Assembly: GCA_021397835.1 (NCBI GenBank)
Contig: JAJFZO010000476.1
Span: 558,001-622,000 of the forward strand
Source of the DNA: Moringa oleifera
Taxonomy: Eukaryota > Streptophyta > Magnoliopsida > Brassicales > Moringaceae
Direction: 5' to 3'
DNA: 64,000 bases
Part shown: in pieces, positions 46,076 through 57,969 of the stretch
Layout: each line of letters opens with the position of its first letter
Position numbering within the stretch: the first letter of the stretch is position 1
Notes under the pieces: generated by a model
Databases searched by the model: none
Seen by the model: only the letters and a program-made list of their open reading frames with translations
What the model was told of the DNA's origin: nothing
Translations under genes and position numbers: made by a program

Positions 46076-48512
46076 GTAAAGTTTCTTTAAATTTAATTTT
46101 TTTGACATAAAATTTTTGATAAATATATAAATGAGTTAATTGAAATGACTAATTAAATTTAATTAATCTTCTAACTTAAAAAAAAAAAACCCAATAACCA
46201 TTTCTCGGTCACCAGCCCTAGTCTTGCAGAGAAGGCCGAAAGTCCTCTGTCTGGGGATTGGAAGCCCAACACTGTAGCACCCTCGCAGCAGAAGAAGCCA
46301 TTAAGACCCAACAGAAAATTTAAAATTTGGAACAAGTCCATGATTTCTATTGCCTGCAATTTTTCTTTTCCTTTAAAAAAAATTAAAATTTGGTACTAAA
46401 AAAATGTATGTACTTAATTTTAAAAAATTGTATACTTATATATAAATTAAAAATAAATTCAATCGACGTTTTTAAAATCTGACAGTCAAAAAAATTTAAA
46501 GACAATAATTAGATCAAAATCATACCAAAAATTAAATCATGATGATATAATAAATAATTAGTTAATATATATTATAATAACAAATAACACAAAAATAATA
46601 ATTTTTTAAAATTATTTTAATTATTTCAATTTTTTAATTTTTAATTTTTTAATTTTAAATTTTTTAATACAAAATGATGTCTTTTTTTAGTATCTATTAG
46701 GTCGAATCCATCTTTTAAGTATAGGTTAAAATTTTGATTTACAACTTAATTGGTCAGATCCATTAATTTGGTTGATTTTAAAAACATTAAATTGAATTAT
46801 GTAAAAATTAAAATTATCCAAAAAAAAACTTTGCATAATATCATTTAAAACCTAAAATTTTGTCATCTCTCCCTAGTCAAATCATAACTTTCAAAATATA
46901 TCCAAACAAATTTTAATGTATTGATTTTATCCAAATTATACCTTCACTTAAAATAATTATAAAAAATTAACAATTTTTTCATTGTTAAAATATTTAAAAT
47001 TTACTTAAATATATTATAAAATGTTATTTGTAATTTAAATTTTTAATAAAATTTAATTTGAATAAAATTAAAATATTAAAATTTATTTAAATATTTTTAA
47101 AAAGTAAAAATTGGATTGATGAAAAAATAAAATTTAAAATAATATTTATTCAAAAAATTTTATTAATAAAAATGTTATAAAATATTGACGGCTGGTTTAT
47201 AAATCACTTGTCATGCGTTTTGTATATTAAAACTCAAAGAAATTCATTTTCATAAGAAAATAAGAAATTAGTAAATGTAACATTCACCTTTTGATTTCAT
47301 CCTATGAAAAAAAAAATCTCTCCACGTAAAGGAGACAAGCTATTTCCATTTAAGTCTCTTTATCTCTGCAGCATTTAAATTGGATTTTCACCGGCCGTTC
47401 GCTAGCAAATTTTGACATTCTGCGTACGGATTACTGCGAGATGTGATGGGACGGTTCCGCGGGACTCCGGTCGGTGGGAAATTGACATTCTATACAGTGA
47501 CCACCGCGAGATTTGAGAAAAGCGTGAAAAAACAACTGTTGGCCAAAACGTAGAGGGAAAATTGGGACCAAAGATGCAAGCATGCAACATAACATTAAAA
47601 TCTTCAGAAGAAATTGATGGATAGCCTTGATTCACGCTTTCAATGAACCTCCTAGTTTGTTATTGGTAGTGATGTTAGTCGTTGCTGCCACTGGTAGTGC
47701 AATACTGGATCAGTAATTGTTTGATGCTTGGCCCTCATGAGAAAGTGACTGAGTTGTGGCCATACTTCCTTTTCAGTCAATGTGACCCAATTGTAGTTGA
47801 TATAAAAGAAGCCAGCTGAGCAGTAAGGACGGCATTCAACAAAGGTGGAGCCACAGTTACATGGTTTCTGCACAGGTATCTCTTTGACTCATCAATGCCG
47901 CCTCTTATCCTCTGTTTCTGCTCTTAACATCTTTGTTTAAATTGTATTACCAGTTATATGTAGCATTTATTGGTTTTTGGTCACTTCCTTAATGGGTCCT
48001 CCTGTGGTGGTTGGGCGGATATACTTCATTATTGTTGGATCGATATCACTAACTAACTGTCCTGATAATGGACTTCTCTGCTTTACTTAAGTTGAACCTG
48101 TGATATTCACAATATATTTCTTCTTTAAAGCTCCACGCTGCTGAGGTATGGAGGACGTTCATAAGCCTATGCATCTCTCTTTTCTATTTTCTTCTTTTTC
48201 TTTCAGACGGCTATGCTGTTTAGAGGGGGCTTTAAATGGCCTAAGATTCCAGAGATCATGCATTTTGCGTTCCTTCTAGAGTAGGCAAGCGTTGATCAGA
48301 TTTGGAGCGCTGTGATTTACACAAAGGCCTGATTTCCCATAAAGCTCAGGTTTCTTTTTACTTGCTCTAGTAGTCTTCAAGTGTTGAAAATTCTGGTTTG
48401 AAGCCTCGACTATTCTGTAAGTTTTCTTTTAGACAGGTAGTTCTAGGGGAGTTTCTACTGTTGTATCAGAAGCTTGACGTGTCTGTCAAAATTTTCAGGT
48501 GAGTTAAAAGGG

Positions 48513-50736
48513 ATGGATGCCAGGGAAATCAAGTCACCCGAAGTTCTGCCTGAGACACCAGTAAGTCTGCATGGAGGTTCTGATTCATTTCAGAGAAAAA
48601 AGCTAGGTGTGTACTTTATTGAGTCTGACAATAGGCGGATGGCTTTTGGGCGTGGTTATACTGGAGGAACTACTCCTGTTAACATCCATGGCAAACCCAT
48701 TGCTGATCTCTCAAGGACAGGGGGCTGGATTGCTGCCTTCTTCATCTTCGGTAAACAAGTTGTTTACTTTCGTGGCTCTTGTGAAAAAAAAAAAAAAAGG
48801 AAGAAGAAAAGAATTAATACTATCATGATTAATGTTATTAGGCCTCATGAATTCATGATATTGTTATGTGACGGTGAACTCGACTTGTTTGTCTATTCAG
48901 GAAATGAGATGGCAGAGAGAATGGCTTATTTTGGCCTTTCAGTTAACATGGTGGCCTTTATGTTCTATGTTATGCATAGACCATTTGCCAGTTCATCGAA
49001 TGCTGTAAACAACTTTTTAGGTATTTCACAAGCATCATCTGTTCTAGGTGGTTTTCTAGCTGATGCATATCTTGGCAGATATTGGACAATAGCAATTTTC
49101 ACAACTATCTATCTTGCAGTGAGTATACACAAGCTCTTGTTAATTCAACGAAGTTACATTGACATCAATGTTCTTTTCTTTACAGTGTACTTCTGTGTTT
49201 TCCTTTTTGGAGGGTTTGACAGGAATAACCTTGTGTGCAACCATGAAAATATTTGTGCCAAGCCAAGATCATTGTGATCAGTTGGCCTTGCTTTTAGGGA
49301 ATTGCGAGCCTGCAAATCGCTGGCAAATGCTTTACCTCTATGCAGTTCTTTATGTAACTGGATTTGGAGCTGCGGGAATAAGACCGTGTGTTTCTTCATT
49401 TGGGGCTGATCAGTTTGATGAAGGAAGTAAAGATTACAAAACTCACCTTGATAGGTTCTTCAACTTCTTCTATCTTTCTGTCACCACTGGAGCAATTGTA
49501 GCCTTCACTTTGGTAGTCTATATTCAAATGAAACATGGATGGGGAGCTGCTTTTGGCTCATTGGCTATAGCTATGGGTTTATCAAACATGCTCTTCTTTG
49601 CTGGTACTCCCTTGTACAGGCACAGGTTGCCAGGAGGCAGCCCTCTAACAAGGGTTGCCCAAGTTCTAATTGCTGCTTTTCGCAAGCGAAACACCTCTTT
49701 CTCTTGCAGTGAGTTCATAGGCCTGTATGAGGTCCCTGGCAAGCATTCTGCCATAAAGGGTAGTGGAAAGATATCTCACACTGATGATTTCAGGTATAAG
49801 CTGTCTTTTCTCTTTCCATTGCCAATGTCAATTAGTGCTTTTATTAATAATTGAACAAGTGAATGATGAAGATCTTTCCTCAGATGTCTGGATAAGGCAG
49901 CTCTGCAACTGAAGGAAGATGGTGCTGATCCAAGTCCCTGGAGGCTTTGCACAGTGACTCAAGTAGAGGAAGTCAAGATACTTATAAAACTTATTCCAAT
50001 TCCAGCGTGCACAATAATGCTCAATGTAATCTTAACAGAATTTCTAACTCTCTCAGTACAGCAGGCATATACTTTGAACACCCATATCAGCCGTCTAAAA
50101 CTCCCTGTAACATGTATGCCTGTATTTCCTGGACTCAGCATATTTCTTCTACTCTCTCTCTATTACTCTGTATTTGTCCCACTATCTCGCCGAATCACTG
50201 GTCATCCTCATGGTGCTTCTCAGCTTCAGAGAGTAGGCATTGGCCTTGCGGTTTCAATCCTATCTGTGGGATGGGCTGGGATTTTTGAGAGGTATAGAAG
50301 AAACTATGCAATAGAACATGGGTATGAGTTTAATTTTTTGAGTCCCATGTTGGACCTCAGTGCATACTGGTTGTTGATCCAATATTGCCTGATCGGAATA
50401 GCTGAAGTCTTCTGCATTGTTGGATTGCTGGAATTCCTGTATGAGGAAGCACCGGATGCCATGAAGAGCATAGGATCTGCTTATGCTGCGTTAGCTGGTG
50501 GTTTCGGCTGCTTCCTTGCCAGTATATTGAACAGCATTATCAAATCTGTAACTGGGAACCAGGAGGGGGGACACCCATCATGGCTGTCTCAGAACATAAA
50601 TACCGGCAGGTTTGATTATTTATACTGGCTGCTTACAGTTTTAAGTGTAATCAATTTCTGTGCTTTCCTTTATTCAGCCCATAAATACAAATACAGGACT
50701 GAGCAAGAATATCCAGAGAATCCCATCAGTGGGTAA
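48513..50736 (+). CDS. NRT1/PTR family transporter (NPF6.1-like)
   Basis: Proton-coupled transporter of the major facilitator superfamily for nitrate, peptides or hormones; substrate unknown for this subgroup. Four exons, 48513-48750, 48901-49118, 49186-49793 and 49884-50736, give 638 aa. The ExxER proton-coupling motif is intact in GNEMAERMAYFGLSVNMV. The PTR signature follows as FGADQFDEGSKDYKTHLDRF with FFNFFYLSVTTGAIVAF. About twelve hydrophobic segments are seen. A long hydrophilic loop lies in the middle (near residues 270-340), as usual for this family, and the N-terminus is long and soluble (about 75 residues). The C-terminus is YKYRTEQEYPENPISG. It resembles Arabidopsis At5g13400 (NPF6.1), and its position near FKBP19 supports that assignment. 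An upstream 5' UTR intron is probable. Start chosen at the first ATG giving MDAREIKSPEVLPETP. Confidence 0.93.
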
Positions 50737-53700
50737 CAACTAGATAGAAACCTTGTAGCTTCTGATACGCGCATGTTTTTCTATCTGAGCAAGGGACTTG
50801 GGAACAAGAACACTTGTATTCCGGCTTTTGGCTTAATATGTTTGATTATTGGAAACAGTTTATTTATTGTTTCTAGATCCTTATCTTCAACTTGGTTTTG
50901 AAGATTGTATAGGGCATTTGCCTACCTGTACAGGGTGCCTTCTTCAACTACCATCAACTCATGCTCCTTGTGTGCTCTTATATATGCATCTGCGGTCCAT
51001 TAGTTCACAAAAAATTACTGGTGCCAACTAAATTGCTGCAGTAAACTCTTAAACTGTTTGCCAACGGCAATTTGATGCTTATGGAGTTATTAAGATTGAA
51101 ATTTTATAATTGAACCTACTGCAACTGGAGAGATTGGGTGCTTCCTGCAGAGGAGTGCTGTGTCCAAGCTACTCCAAATCTGAAATTTCTACACTATTGC
51201 TCTCCCCATCAAACGCCACAGGGAAGGCCAATGCCTGCCTAAGTAAAACTTCACTTACCTTTTCAAACCTTTGAAGCAAAAGCCACAAAGAAGGCCCATT
51301 CAGAAATCCTATCCTCCATTTGGCATCTAAAACTGCCCGAAACACAACGCCCCTTGAATATCTTCCACGGAGATTGTTGGTACATCGTCTGATTACCAGA
51401 TATGTAATTGCCTGAACCCTACAAATAAATGAATGCACAAAACCGCTTCAAGGAAAATTAGTCGCTGACATGACTGGTTTCTGCCCTTAATGAAGGTATT
51501 GATAACAGCAATTCACTGCACAATCTATTCTTTGATGTTCAATGGATGGTTTCGGTCAGATTAACAGAGTAAGGCATGTCTCCTTGCCCAAACAGTATGG
51601 TAAGGATTACATACTTCCCAGGGCAATAATGACTTAATCCATACCTCTTACAGCCAGCAGAATTCATCTTACCTGTCACAACTTATTTTCGATTAAAGTT
51701 AAATTCTTAAGACGATTTAAAAAAAATGTATTTTGAATGATTTTTTCAAAAAAAAATTAAAAAATAAAAATAAAAAAATTATCATCAATGTTTTTTATAA
51801 CGTGATTGAACATCACAATTTATTTATTTTTTAAAAATAAATAAAATAATATTAATTTTTTAAAATTAAAAATATGAGTTCAAAAGTAGATTACGCAAGA
51901 AAAAAGTTAGTATTTTACAGAATTCAAAAATTGGTACCAATTGATCATAATTATTTTCGATTTTAAAATTTATTTAATTTTTAAAATTAATTCTTAAAAA
52001 TATTTCTTAAAAAAATCATATAATATAAAAATAAGTAAAATTTTAATATTTCAAAAGATATAAATATTTAACTCTTAGTTTACTTTTAATTTTTAAAATC
52101 ATTTTATGAGAGAAGATGTAGAGGTTTTGCTCTTACTTAACCTCTAATTTTAAAGCATTTTTTTTTTTAATGATGGAGAATATGAAAGTTTTATTCTTGT
52201 TTAACCCCTCAATTTTTAACATATTTTTTATTGTGATGCATTTGAATTCAATGATATTTTAATGCATATGCATAGCTACATTATATAAAATATATAAATA
52301 ATTTTGAAGTCTCATAACCCTAACGCAAGCAAATAATTATTATTTAATATTTAAATCTATATCTTAAATTTAACTTTTATAATTTCATTAATTAAAAATA
52401 AAAATAAATTGAAAGCCAAATAAATAAAATATTTTAAAAAATACAAAGATTTTTTAAAAAAATTGTATATTTTTTTAAATATAAAAAAAATGAAAATCCT
52501 TTTTTGAGATCTTTTTACATTTCTAAAAAAAATAAACACTTATTTTAATTTTTTTAAAAAATAAATTTTATATTAAAAATATAAAAATCTCTCTTAAAAT
52601 TTTTTTATATTCTCAAAAATATTAAATAAATATTTTAAAAATTAATCTTATTTTTAAAAAATATGAAAACTACTCTCTAAAAAATTTTCGTACTCCTCAA
52701 AACTTGGAATATTTATATTTTAAAATAATTTTTATTTAAAAATATAAAAATCTTTATCTTGAAATATTTTTCATATTTTTTAAAAATATTAAATAATTTT
52801 TTATATTAAAATATAAAAACCTATCTCTTGAGAATTTTTTATATCCCTCAAAAATTTGAAATATACATTTTTATTTATTTTAATTGTTTTAAAAAATAAT
52901 TCTTACATTAAAACATATGAAAATCTCTCTTAAAATTTTTTTATACTTCTCAAAAGTTTAAAATATATATTATTATTTTTTAAAATAATTTTTTTAAAAA
53001 AAAACAACTCTTGAATGATTCTATACTCTCAAAAATTTAAAATATTTTTTACTTTATTTTTTAAAAAAATTAAAAAAAACATCAAAATGATTTCACCGCC
53101 TTTGAAAACATTGTCAAAATTGAGTGAAAAAAATAAAAATAACACCTAATTTACGTAATACTTTTATATTATAAACAATTTATATTTATTATTTTAAAAA
53201 AACTCTAATATCTTAAAATTATATATTCTTTTTTTATTCTTTCAAGTAAATTTTATGTATTCAACATGAAAATACATACTACCCATCTAACTACTCTCTT
53301 TTTTTTTTTTTTTAGCTTATATATCATATCTCATCCATTTCCTATTAAATTACATTTTTTTCTCATTATTTTCACACAATATCTATTTTTTTACATAATT
53401 TTTCATATATTCAACATGAAAGTATAAAAAAAATGTGTATGTTCGTAAATAAAAGAATATGAAAACATCAATATACAAGGTAAATAAAAATGCAAGTGAG
53501 AATAACATGAAAATAAGTAAAAAGACACATGTGTGCAAGAGAAAAATATATATATACATATATAATAACAATTAAGTAATAAATAAAAAAATATTCATAA
53601 AAAACAAAAAAAAAAGAAAAAAATAATGATAAAATCACAAAACAGTTATCTTGCTATTAAAGAGGAAATTATATTTGAAAATCTCCCCTTACCAAAAAAA

Positions 53701-54419
53701 ATCTCCTTAACTTTTTTGACACTACCATTTCTCCTTTTTATAACTTTTTCCAAATATTCTCCAAACACTCAAAATTTCTTAACATTCTTTCCTCAACAGT
53801 CCCTCTCCCAATCCTCCCTAAACTCTTGGTCAAGGTGGACATACAACAATTGCAGCCTTGCGGCACATGCTGCAGAATGCTGCAACATTGATGCAAAATG
53901 CAACTGCAGCATGTGCTGCAAAATGGATGTCTACATAACCAACTACCATCAATAAGATACTAGAATCTATAACTCAAGTCGCAGAAAAGAGACTCATGGC
54001 TCTGGGTCATATGCATAATACTCAGATCTAAGTCAATTTGATGCAATGCTACCGTGCAAAGAAGCATCATTTTCTACCAAGTTGGATTCATGACATAGCA
54101 AACTAAGAATGCAAATAGGATATATGACCAATCAAAAGAATATGAGAAGATTCAAAACTTCTATGAAACTGACTGCTTGTTGTCAAGGCACTGACTGTAA
54201 TCATCATAGATCTTTCACTTGTTACCTGCAAGATACACCCACTTAGTGAGTACCACTTTATTGATATAACTCCAAAGAACATTCAGCACAAATAATATAG
54301 CATTTTTGAGAATTCATTCTGGTACAAGTGAAACTCGTAACTCTCATTCTTAAAATTCAAACATAAATTTTCCACTGTAAAACTACAGAAAAATTAGGAG
54401 AGGAAAACACAAATATCAA
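50737..54419. other. Spacer, mostly AT-rich
   Basis: The NPF 3' UTR is followed by an exon-like open frame on the minus strand (51169-51420, listed separately). About 51700-53620 is extremely AT-rich with no recognisable genes. A less AT-rich island, about 53630-53960, has a 109-aa open frame with an internally repetitive, Cys-rich end. The remainder before the PPR stop codon should include its 3' UTR. Confidence 0.55.
51169..51420 (-). pseudogene. Orphan exon-like open frame of unknown origin
   Basis: On the minus strand, TTTATTTGTAG/G at about 51420 looks like a splice acceptor. After it the frame stays open for about 83 codons to a stop, and it reads like real protein: RRCTNNLRGRYSRGVVFRAV, DAKWRIGFLNGPSLWLLLQR, FEKVSEVLLRQALAFPVAF. 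A possible donor (AAAG/GTAAGTG) also lies inside. No partner exons are seen further up in the AT-rich DNA, so this may be the remains of a lost gene. I do not recognise the family. Confidence 0.3.
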
Positions 54420-56735
54420 TTAGCTTGGAAGAGCTGTTTGTTTCTTCCCTTTCTTGCTCTCATGGGCTGTTTTCCCTCCCTTTATCATTCTAGAAAGAAT
54501 ATCAGCTTGTTTTGTGTTTCCTTCCTGGTTAAGGCTCTTGATCAATTCCTCACAGCTTTTCCAATCAGTGACCCCTCCTTTCTCCATTATCTTGCACAAT
54601 ATTGAATATGCATTGAGGGTCTTCCCAGCAGCTAAAAGTACATCCAACACCTTATCATAGCTTGAGAAGTCGATGTTACATCCCCTCTCCAAACCAAAAT
54701 CTAATAGCTTGAGAGCAGCAATAGTCTTGCCTTTCTCACTGAGGAGAGAAAGAAGATTATCAAAATCGGGTGCGTATCCACTATGCATCAATAGTTCAAT
54801 ACGTCCAAGGGCCTCCTCAACATGACCCCTCATGAGAAGGGCTTCCAAGATTTTGGCAACCAAATCCATGTTCTCCTTCACGCCCTTCTCTATCATGCTT
54901 TTCATAACTCTGCTGGCAGTTTGAACCCTTCCATCCTCGAACAAGCTCTCCATTACTGACCTGAAGACGGATGAATCTGGAATATGCCCTTCTTCAATCA
55001 TACTGTCCAATGCTGTTTTAGCATCAGATGGTTCACCTTTGCTCAAGTAGCTCTTGACAAGCAACCTGTAAGCATTTGCTTCTCTAGGCACTCCTCTCCT
55101 AGCCATGATCTTTAGAATTTCATAAGCAGAATCAGGATTCCCTTCTTTTGAGTGCCCACAGATCAAATTATTAAAGGCAGCTTCATCCTGAACACCCTTT
55201 TTCATTAATTGCCGGAAGAATGCTTCTGCTTTTCTGGTCTGACCATGGTTGCACAAATACTCAATCATTCGGTTATATGCATTAGGCTCCATGTCCAATG
55301 TACTCTGTGGCTTCAAGATGATTTCCTTCTCTATAAGCTTATCCAACAACTTGACTGCCTGATCATATGCACTAGCTTTGCAGAGGTTCTCAATCAAGAC
55401 ACCATAGTGCCCCGCTTCTGTTGGAATGCTCAACCTATTCATTGCCTTGAGCACATCTGAAGCTGCATCTAAATCCCCAGACTTGCAGTGACAAGTCAAC
55501 AGCCTCATAAAGATTGAAGTATCTTTCGGAGCAATATATCTCTCCAGCATCTCTTTCAAGATAGTTTTAGTCTCAGATATTTTCCCAGCATCACACAGAC
55601 CAGGCAACAAAGTTGAATATGTAGTAGCATTTGGCTTAATCCCAAATGATTTCATCTCCTCAAGCATTCTTAGTGCATCATCAACTCGCTCCACTGCTAC
55701 GTATCCTTTTATCATGGTGCTATAGCTAATTACAGTAGGTTCTATATTTTTTGCCTTCATATCCACAAACAAGTTCTCTGCCTCCTCCATCTTCTTAAAC
55801 CGAGAATACCCATTAATCATGGTGTTATACGTGACAACATCAGGTGAAATCCCCCTAGTTTTCATATCTTCATAAAACCTTAGTGCAGTCTCAAGCCTCA
55901 AAGACAAAAAGAAACCCCAGAGCATAATATTATAGGTATGGCGAGTTGGCTCTATACCTTCATTCAACATAGCATTGAAATACCTCTTCGCCATCATATA
56001 TCTACCACGCCTCAGAATCACTTTAAACAAAGTGTCATAAGACTTAATAGTCCTCTCTATCCCCAACTCCTTCATTTTCTGGAAAATTTTCACAGCCTCT
56101 TGAACAATTCCTGCTTTGCCATAGCTATCTATCATGACAACAAACATGTCCTCATCCCATTCAACGCCCTTTTTGGGCATCTCCTGAAGTATGCATCGGG
56201 CATGGTTGAGCTTAGAAGCTCGACCGAGAATTTCAATCATTTTCATATGGGTATCCCTATCATGCCGAATCAAACCGGCCCGTTCCGTCCACCTGAAGAA
56301 CTGGAGCGCCTGCTCCGAGTTTCGAGCACCGTGCAGTACGTTATAGACTAAAGTGTTATCAAACTCGGGCACAAGAGCCCGTATTGAGTTCTGTAAACGA
56401 GTCGTCCAAGCTCGGCTCGCTAACATTCTACAAATGATATCCTCTAATTTTTCCGGGTTTGGACGCTTACCTCGTGGGATTCGCTGGGTCCGTTTTTCCT
56501 CTGCTTGAGCTGCATTTGGGTTTGCGGATTCTGGTTCCGAGGCAGCTCTGGCAGATTCCAGGTTGGCCTTCGGGGTTGCAGTTGAGGTTTGCGTTTCATC
56601 ATTTGGCAAGAGTGGCGCGTCGTTTGAGCTGAAGAAATGAGTGAGATTCAGAGAATATGGGCTTAGAATTCTGGAGACAGTGGGATAAACCCTCGGTATA
56701 CGTTGGTAGCGTTTAGGGATGGAAATACAAGCCAT
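54420..56735 (-). CDS. P-class pentatricopeptide repeat protein
   Basis: Intronless gene of 771 codons. PPR proteins bind organelle RNA, about one base per repeat, and guide processing, stability or translation. The ATG at 56735 (MACISIPKRYQRIPR) opens a basic, Ser-rich leader typical of mitochondrial or plastid import. It is followed by a low-complexity Ala/Glu/Asn stretch. From about residue 130 to 740 there are tandem 35-residue repeats, for example VVTYNTMINGYSRFKKMEEA, VISYSTMIKGYVAVERVDDA and ATTYSTLLPGLCDAGKISET. The end is Lys-rich (GKTAHESKKGKKQTALPS). No E, DYW or SMR domain is present, so it is not an editing factor of the PLS class. It resembles Arabidopsis At2g37230; I am moderately sure of that. 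Confidence 0.93.
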   Translation of the reverse strand: MACISIPKRYQRIPRVYPTVSRILSPYSLNLTHFFSSNDAPLLPNDETQTSTATPKANLESARAASEPESANPNAAQAEEKRTQRIPRGKRPNPEKLEDIICRMLASRAWTTRLQNSIRALVPEFDNTLVYNVLHGARNSEQALQFFRWTERAGLIRHDRDTHMKMIEILGRASKLNHARCILQEMPKKGVEWDEDMFVVMIDSYGKAGIVQEAVKIFQKMKELGIERTIKSYDTLFKVILRRGRYMMAKRYFNAMLNEGIEPTRHTYNIMLWGFFLSLRLETALRFYEDMKTRGISPDVVTYNTMINGYSRFKKMEEAENLFVDMKAKNIEPTVISYSTMIKGYVAVERVDDALRMLEEMKSFGIKPNATTYSTLLPGLCDAGKISETKTILKEMLERYIAPKDTSIFMRLLTCHCKSGDLDAASDVLKAMNRLSIPTEAGHYGVLIENLCKASAYDQAVKLLDKLIEKEIILKPQSTLDMEPNAYNRMIEYLCNHGQTRKAEAFFRQLMKKGVQDEAAFNNLICGHSKEGNPDSAYEILKIMARRGVPREANAYRLLVKSYLSKGEPSDAKTALDSMIEEGHIPDSSVFRSVMESLFEDGRVQTASRVMKSMIEKGVKENMDLVAKILEALLMRGHVEEALGRIELLMHSGYAPDFDNLLSLLSEKGKTIAALKLLDFGLERGCNIDFSSYDKVLDVLLAAGKTLNAYSILCKIMEKGGVTDWKSCEELIKSLNQEGNTKQADILSRMIKGGKTAHESKKGKKQTALPS

Positions 56736-57969
56736 TGACAGTCGCACTTGGATTCCAGGAATGAATTCAGAAGGGAGTACAAATCAGGTATAGATCTATG
56801 TGTCTTCTACAGAGTTCCAATCTACATCTAAGTGAATCAAAGGGGGGGAAAGCGGGAGCCAGAGGGAGAGCTAGGGTTTAAGAAAAGCTACGTTTCATTT
56901 CCCTGCTTAACTTACGTGTGTTGTACACTAGCGTGCAACACCGCTGAGCTTCAAAGAATCAAGTTGGGCCAGGCTGCAAGATAAGGGGCTAGCGCTAGCT
57001 CAACCCAGAAACAGAACCCTCGGCTCCAGCCTGAAGGCCAATAGTCGAACACGCACCCATTGGCTAAGAGCAAATGTAGAATTAAGAAACAGTATACTTA
57101 AGATAAAAATTATATAAAAATCTTATTTTATATTATTAATTAAAATTTTATATTAAAAATAATTTTAATTTTATCTAAATTAAATATTAATTTAAATAAT
57201 CACATAAAATTAAAAATATTTTTGCTATTAAAATACTTTTAAAATAAGTTAAAATTTTCACATTTGAACAAGTTTTTAATATAAAATATATTTTCACAAT
57301 TTTTTAATAATATAAATTTTAAAAAATATATTTTCAATATTCAAAAATTTTTAAAAATTTTAATGATGATAATATTTATTTACATCTTTGATCTTTAATT
57401 AAATATTTAAAACTTTTTAATTTTAAATTTTTTTAATAATGTATAATTTCATATTAAATGTTTCAATCTTTATACTACATACAAAACATCCATAGCTAAA
57501 GTTGAACTATGCAACTCACCCAAACATTGCAGTAAAGCGAGAGTTACCAATAAATCATCGTATGCCAAATTTACGGCCAAATTTTATGAAGGCATAACAA
57601 GTAAACCTGCCTCATATACAGCTCAAGATAGCTGAATTGGAAAAATCAATTCGATTCAAGAAAAACAGCTGAACAAAAACAATGAACAGCCAGCCAAATG
57701 AATGCGAGAGATAATTCCATGTCTATTTATGTTTACAATAAGCAAGACTTCATCTCACACTTGGTACATCTCTATACAGTATATCACATGAACTTCGTAA
57801 TCACCAAGTCCGGGGAAAATTACAGATACAGACTAGTGACATATAAAGGACAACGTTCCTCGATGATAAACACCATTTAGCACAAATTAGAGAACTTTTA
57901 TTTACAAATACTCCCAGCCGCTCTCAATATATAGGTTGCTACACTGCCTTAAATCAGATGAATACAAGT
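56736..57969. other. PPR promoter and AT-rich spacer
   Basis: Immediately upstream of the PPR ATG the sequence is less AT-rich and includes CTAGGGTTTA (56871-56880), a telo-box on the minus strand. About 57125-57480 is a partial family A repeat. The remainder, up to the last exon of the RING gene, is likely its 3' UTR. Confidence 0.55.
57125..57480 (+). repeat. Dispersed AT-rich repeat family A, partial copy
   Basis: Carries ATTTTTGCTATTAAAATACT, then TATATTTTCAATATTCAAAA, then TTTACATCTTTGATC, in the family order. The right part has diverged. Confidence 0.35.

Larger units (their letters stand above)
44391..48512. other. Divergent intergenic region
   Basis: Head-to-head space between the mediator-associated-like gene (-) and the NPF gene (+). 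About 44391-45420 holds the leader intron and first exon of the former. About 45430-47390 is very AT-rich with a family A repeat. About 47400-48512 is less AT-rich and probably contains the NPF promoter and spliced 5' UTR. Two copies of a diverged 35-bp direct repeat start at 47412 and 47482 (both begin TTGACATTCT and end GCGAGATxTGA). I see no further protein gene. Confidence 0.55.

Noticed and set aside
47402..47873. Two minus-strand frames of 73-77 aa
   Set aside because: They fall in the presumed NPF promoter and leader, with no domain resemblance.
55209..56351. Plus-strand frames of 83 and 137 aa within the PPR gene
   Set aside because: Antisense shadows of the repeated PPR coding sequence.
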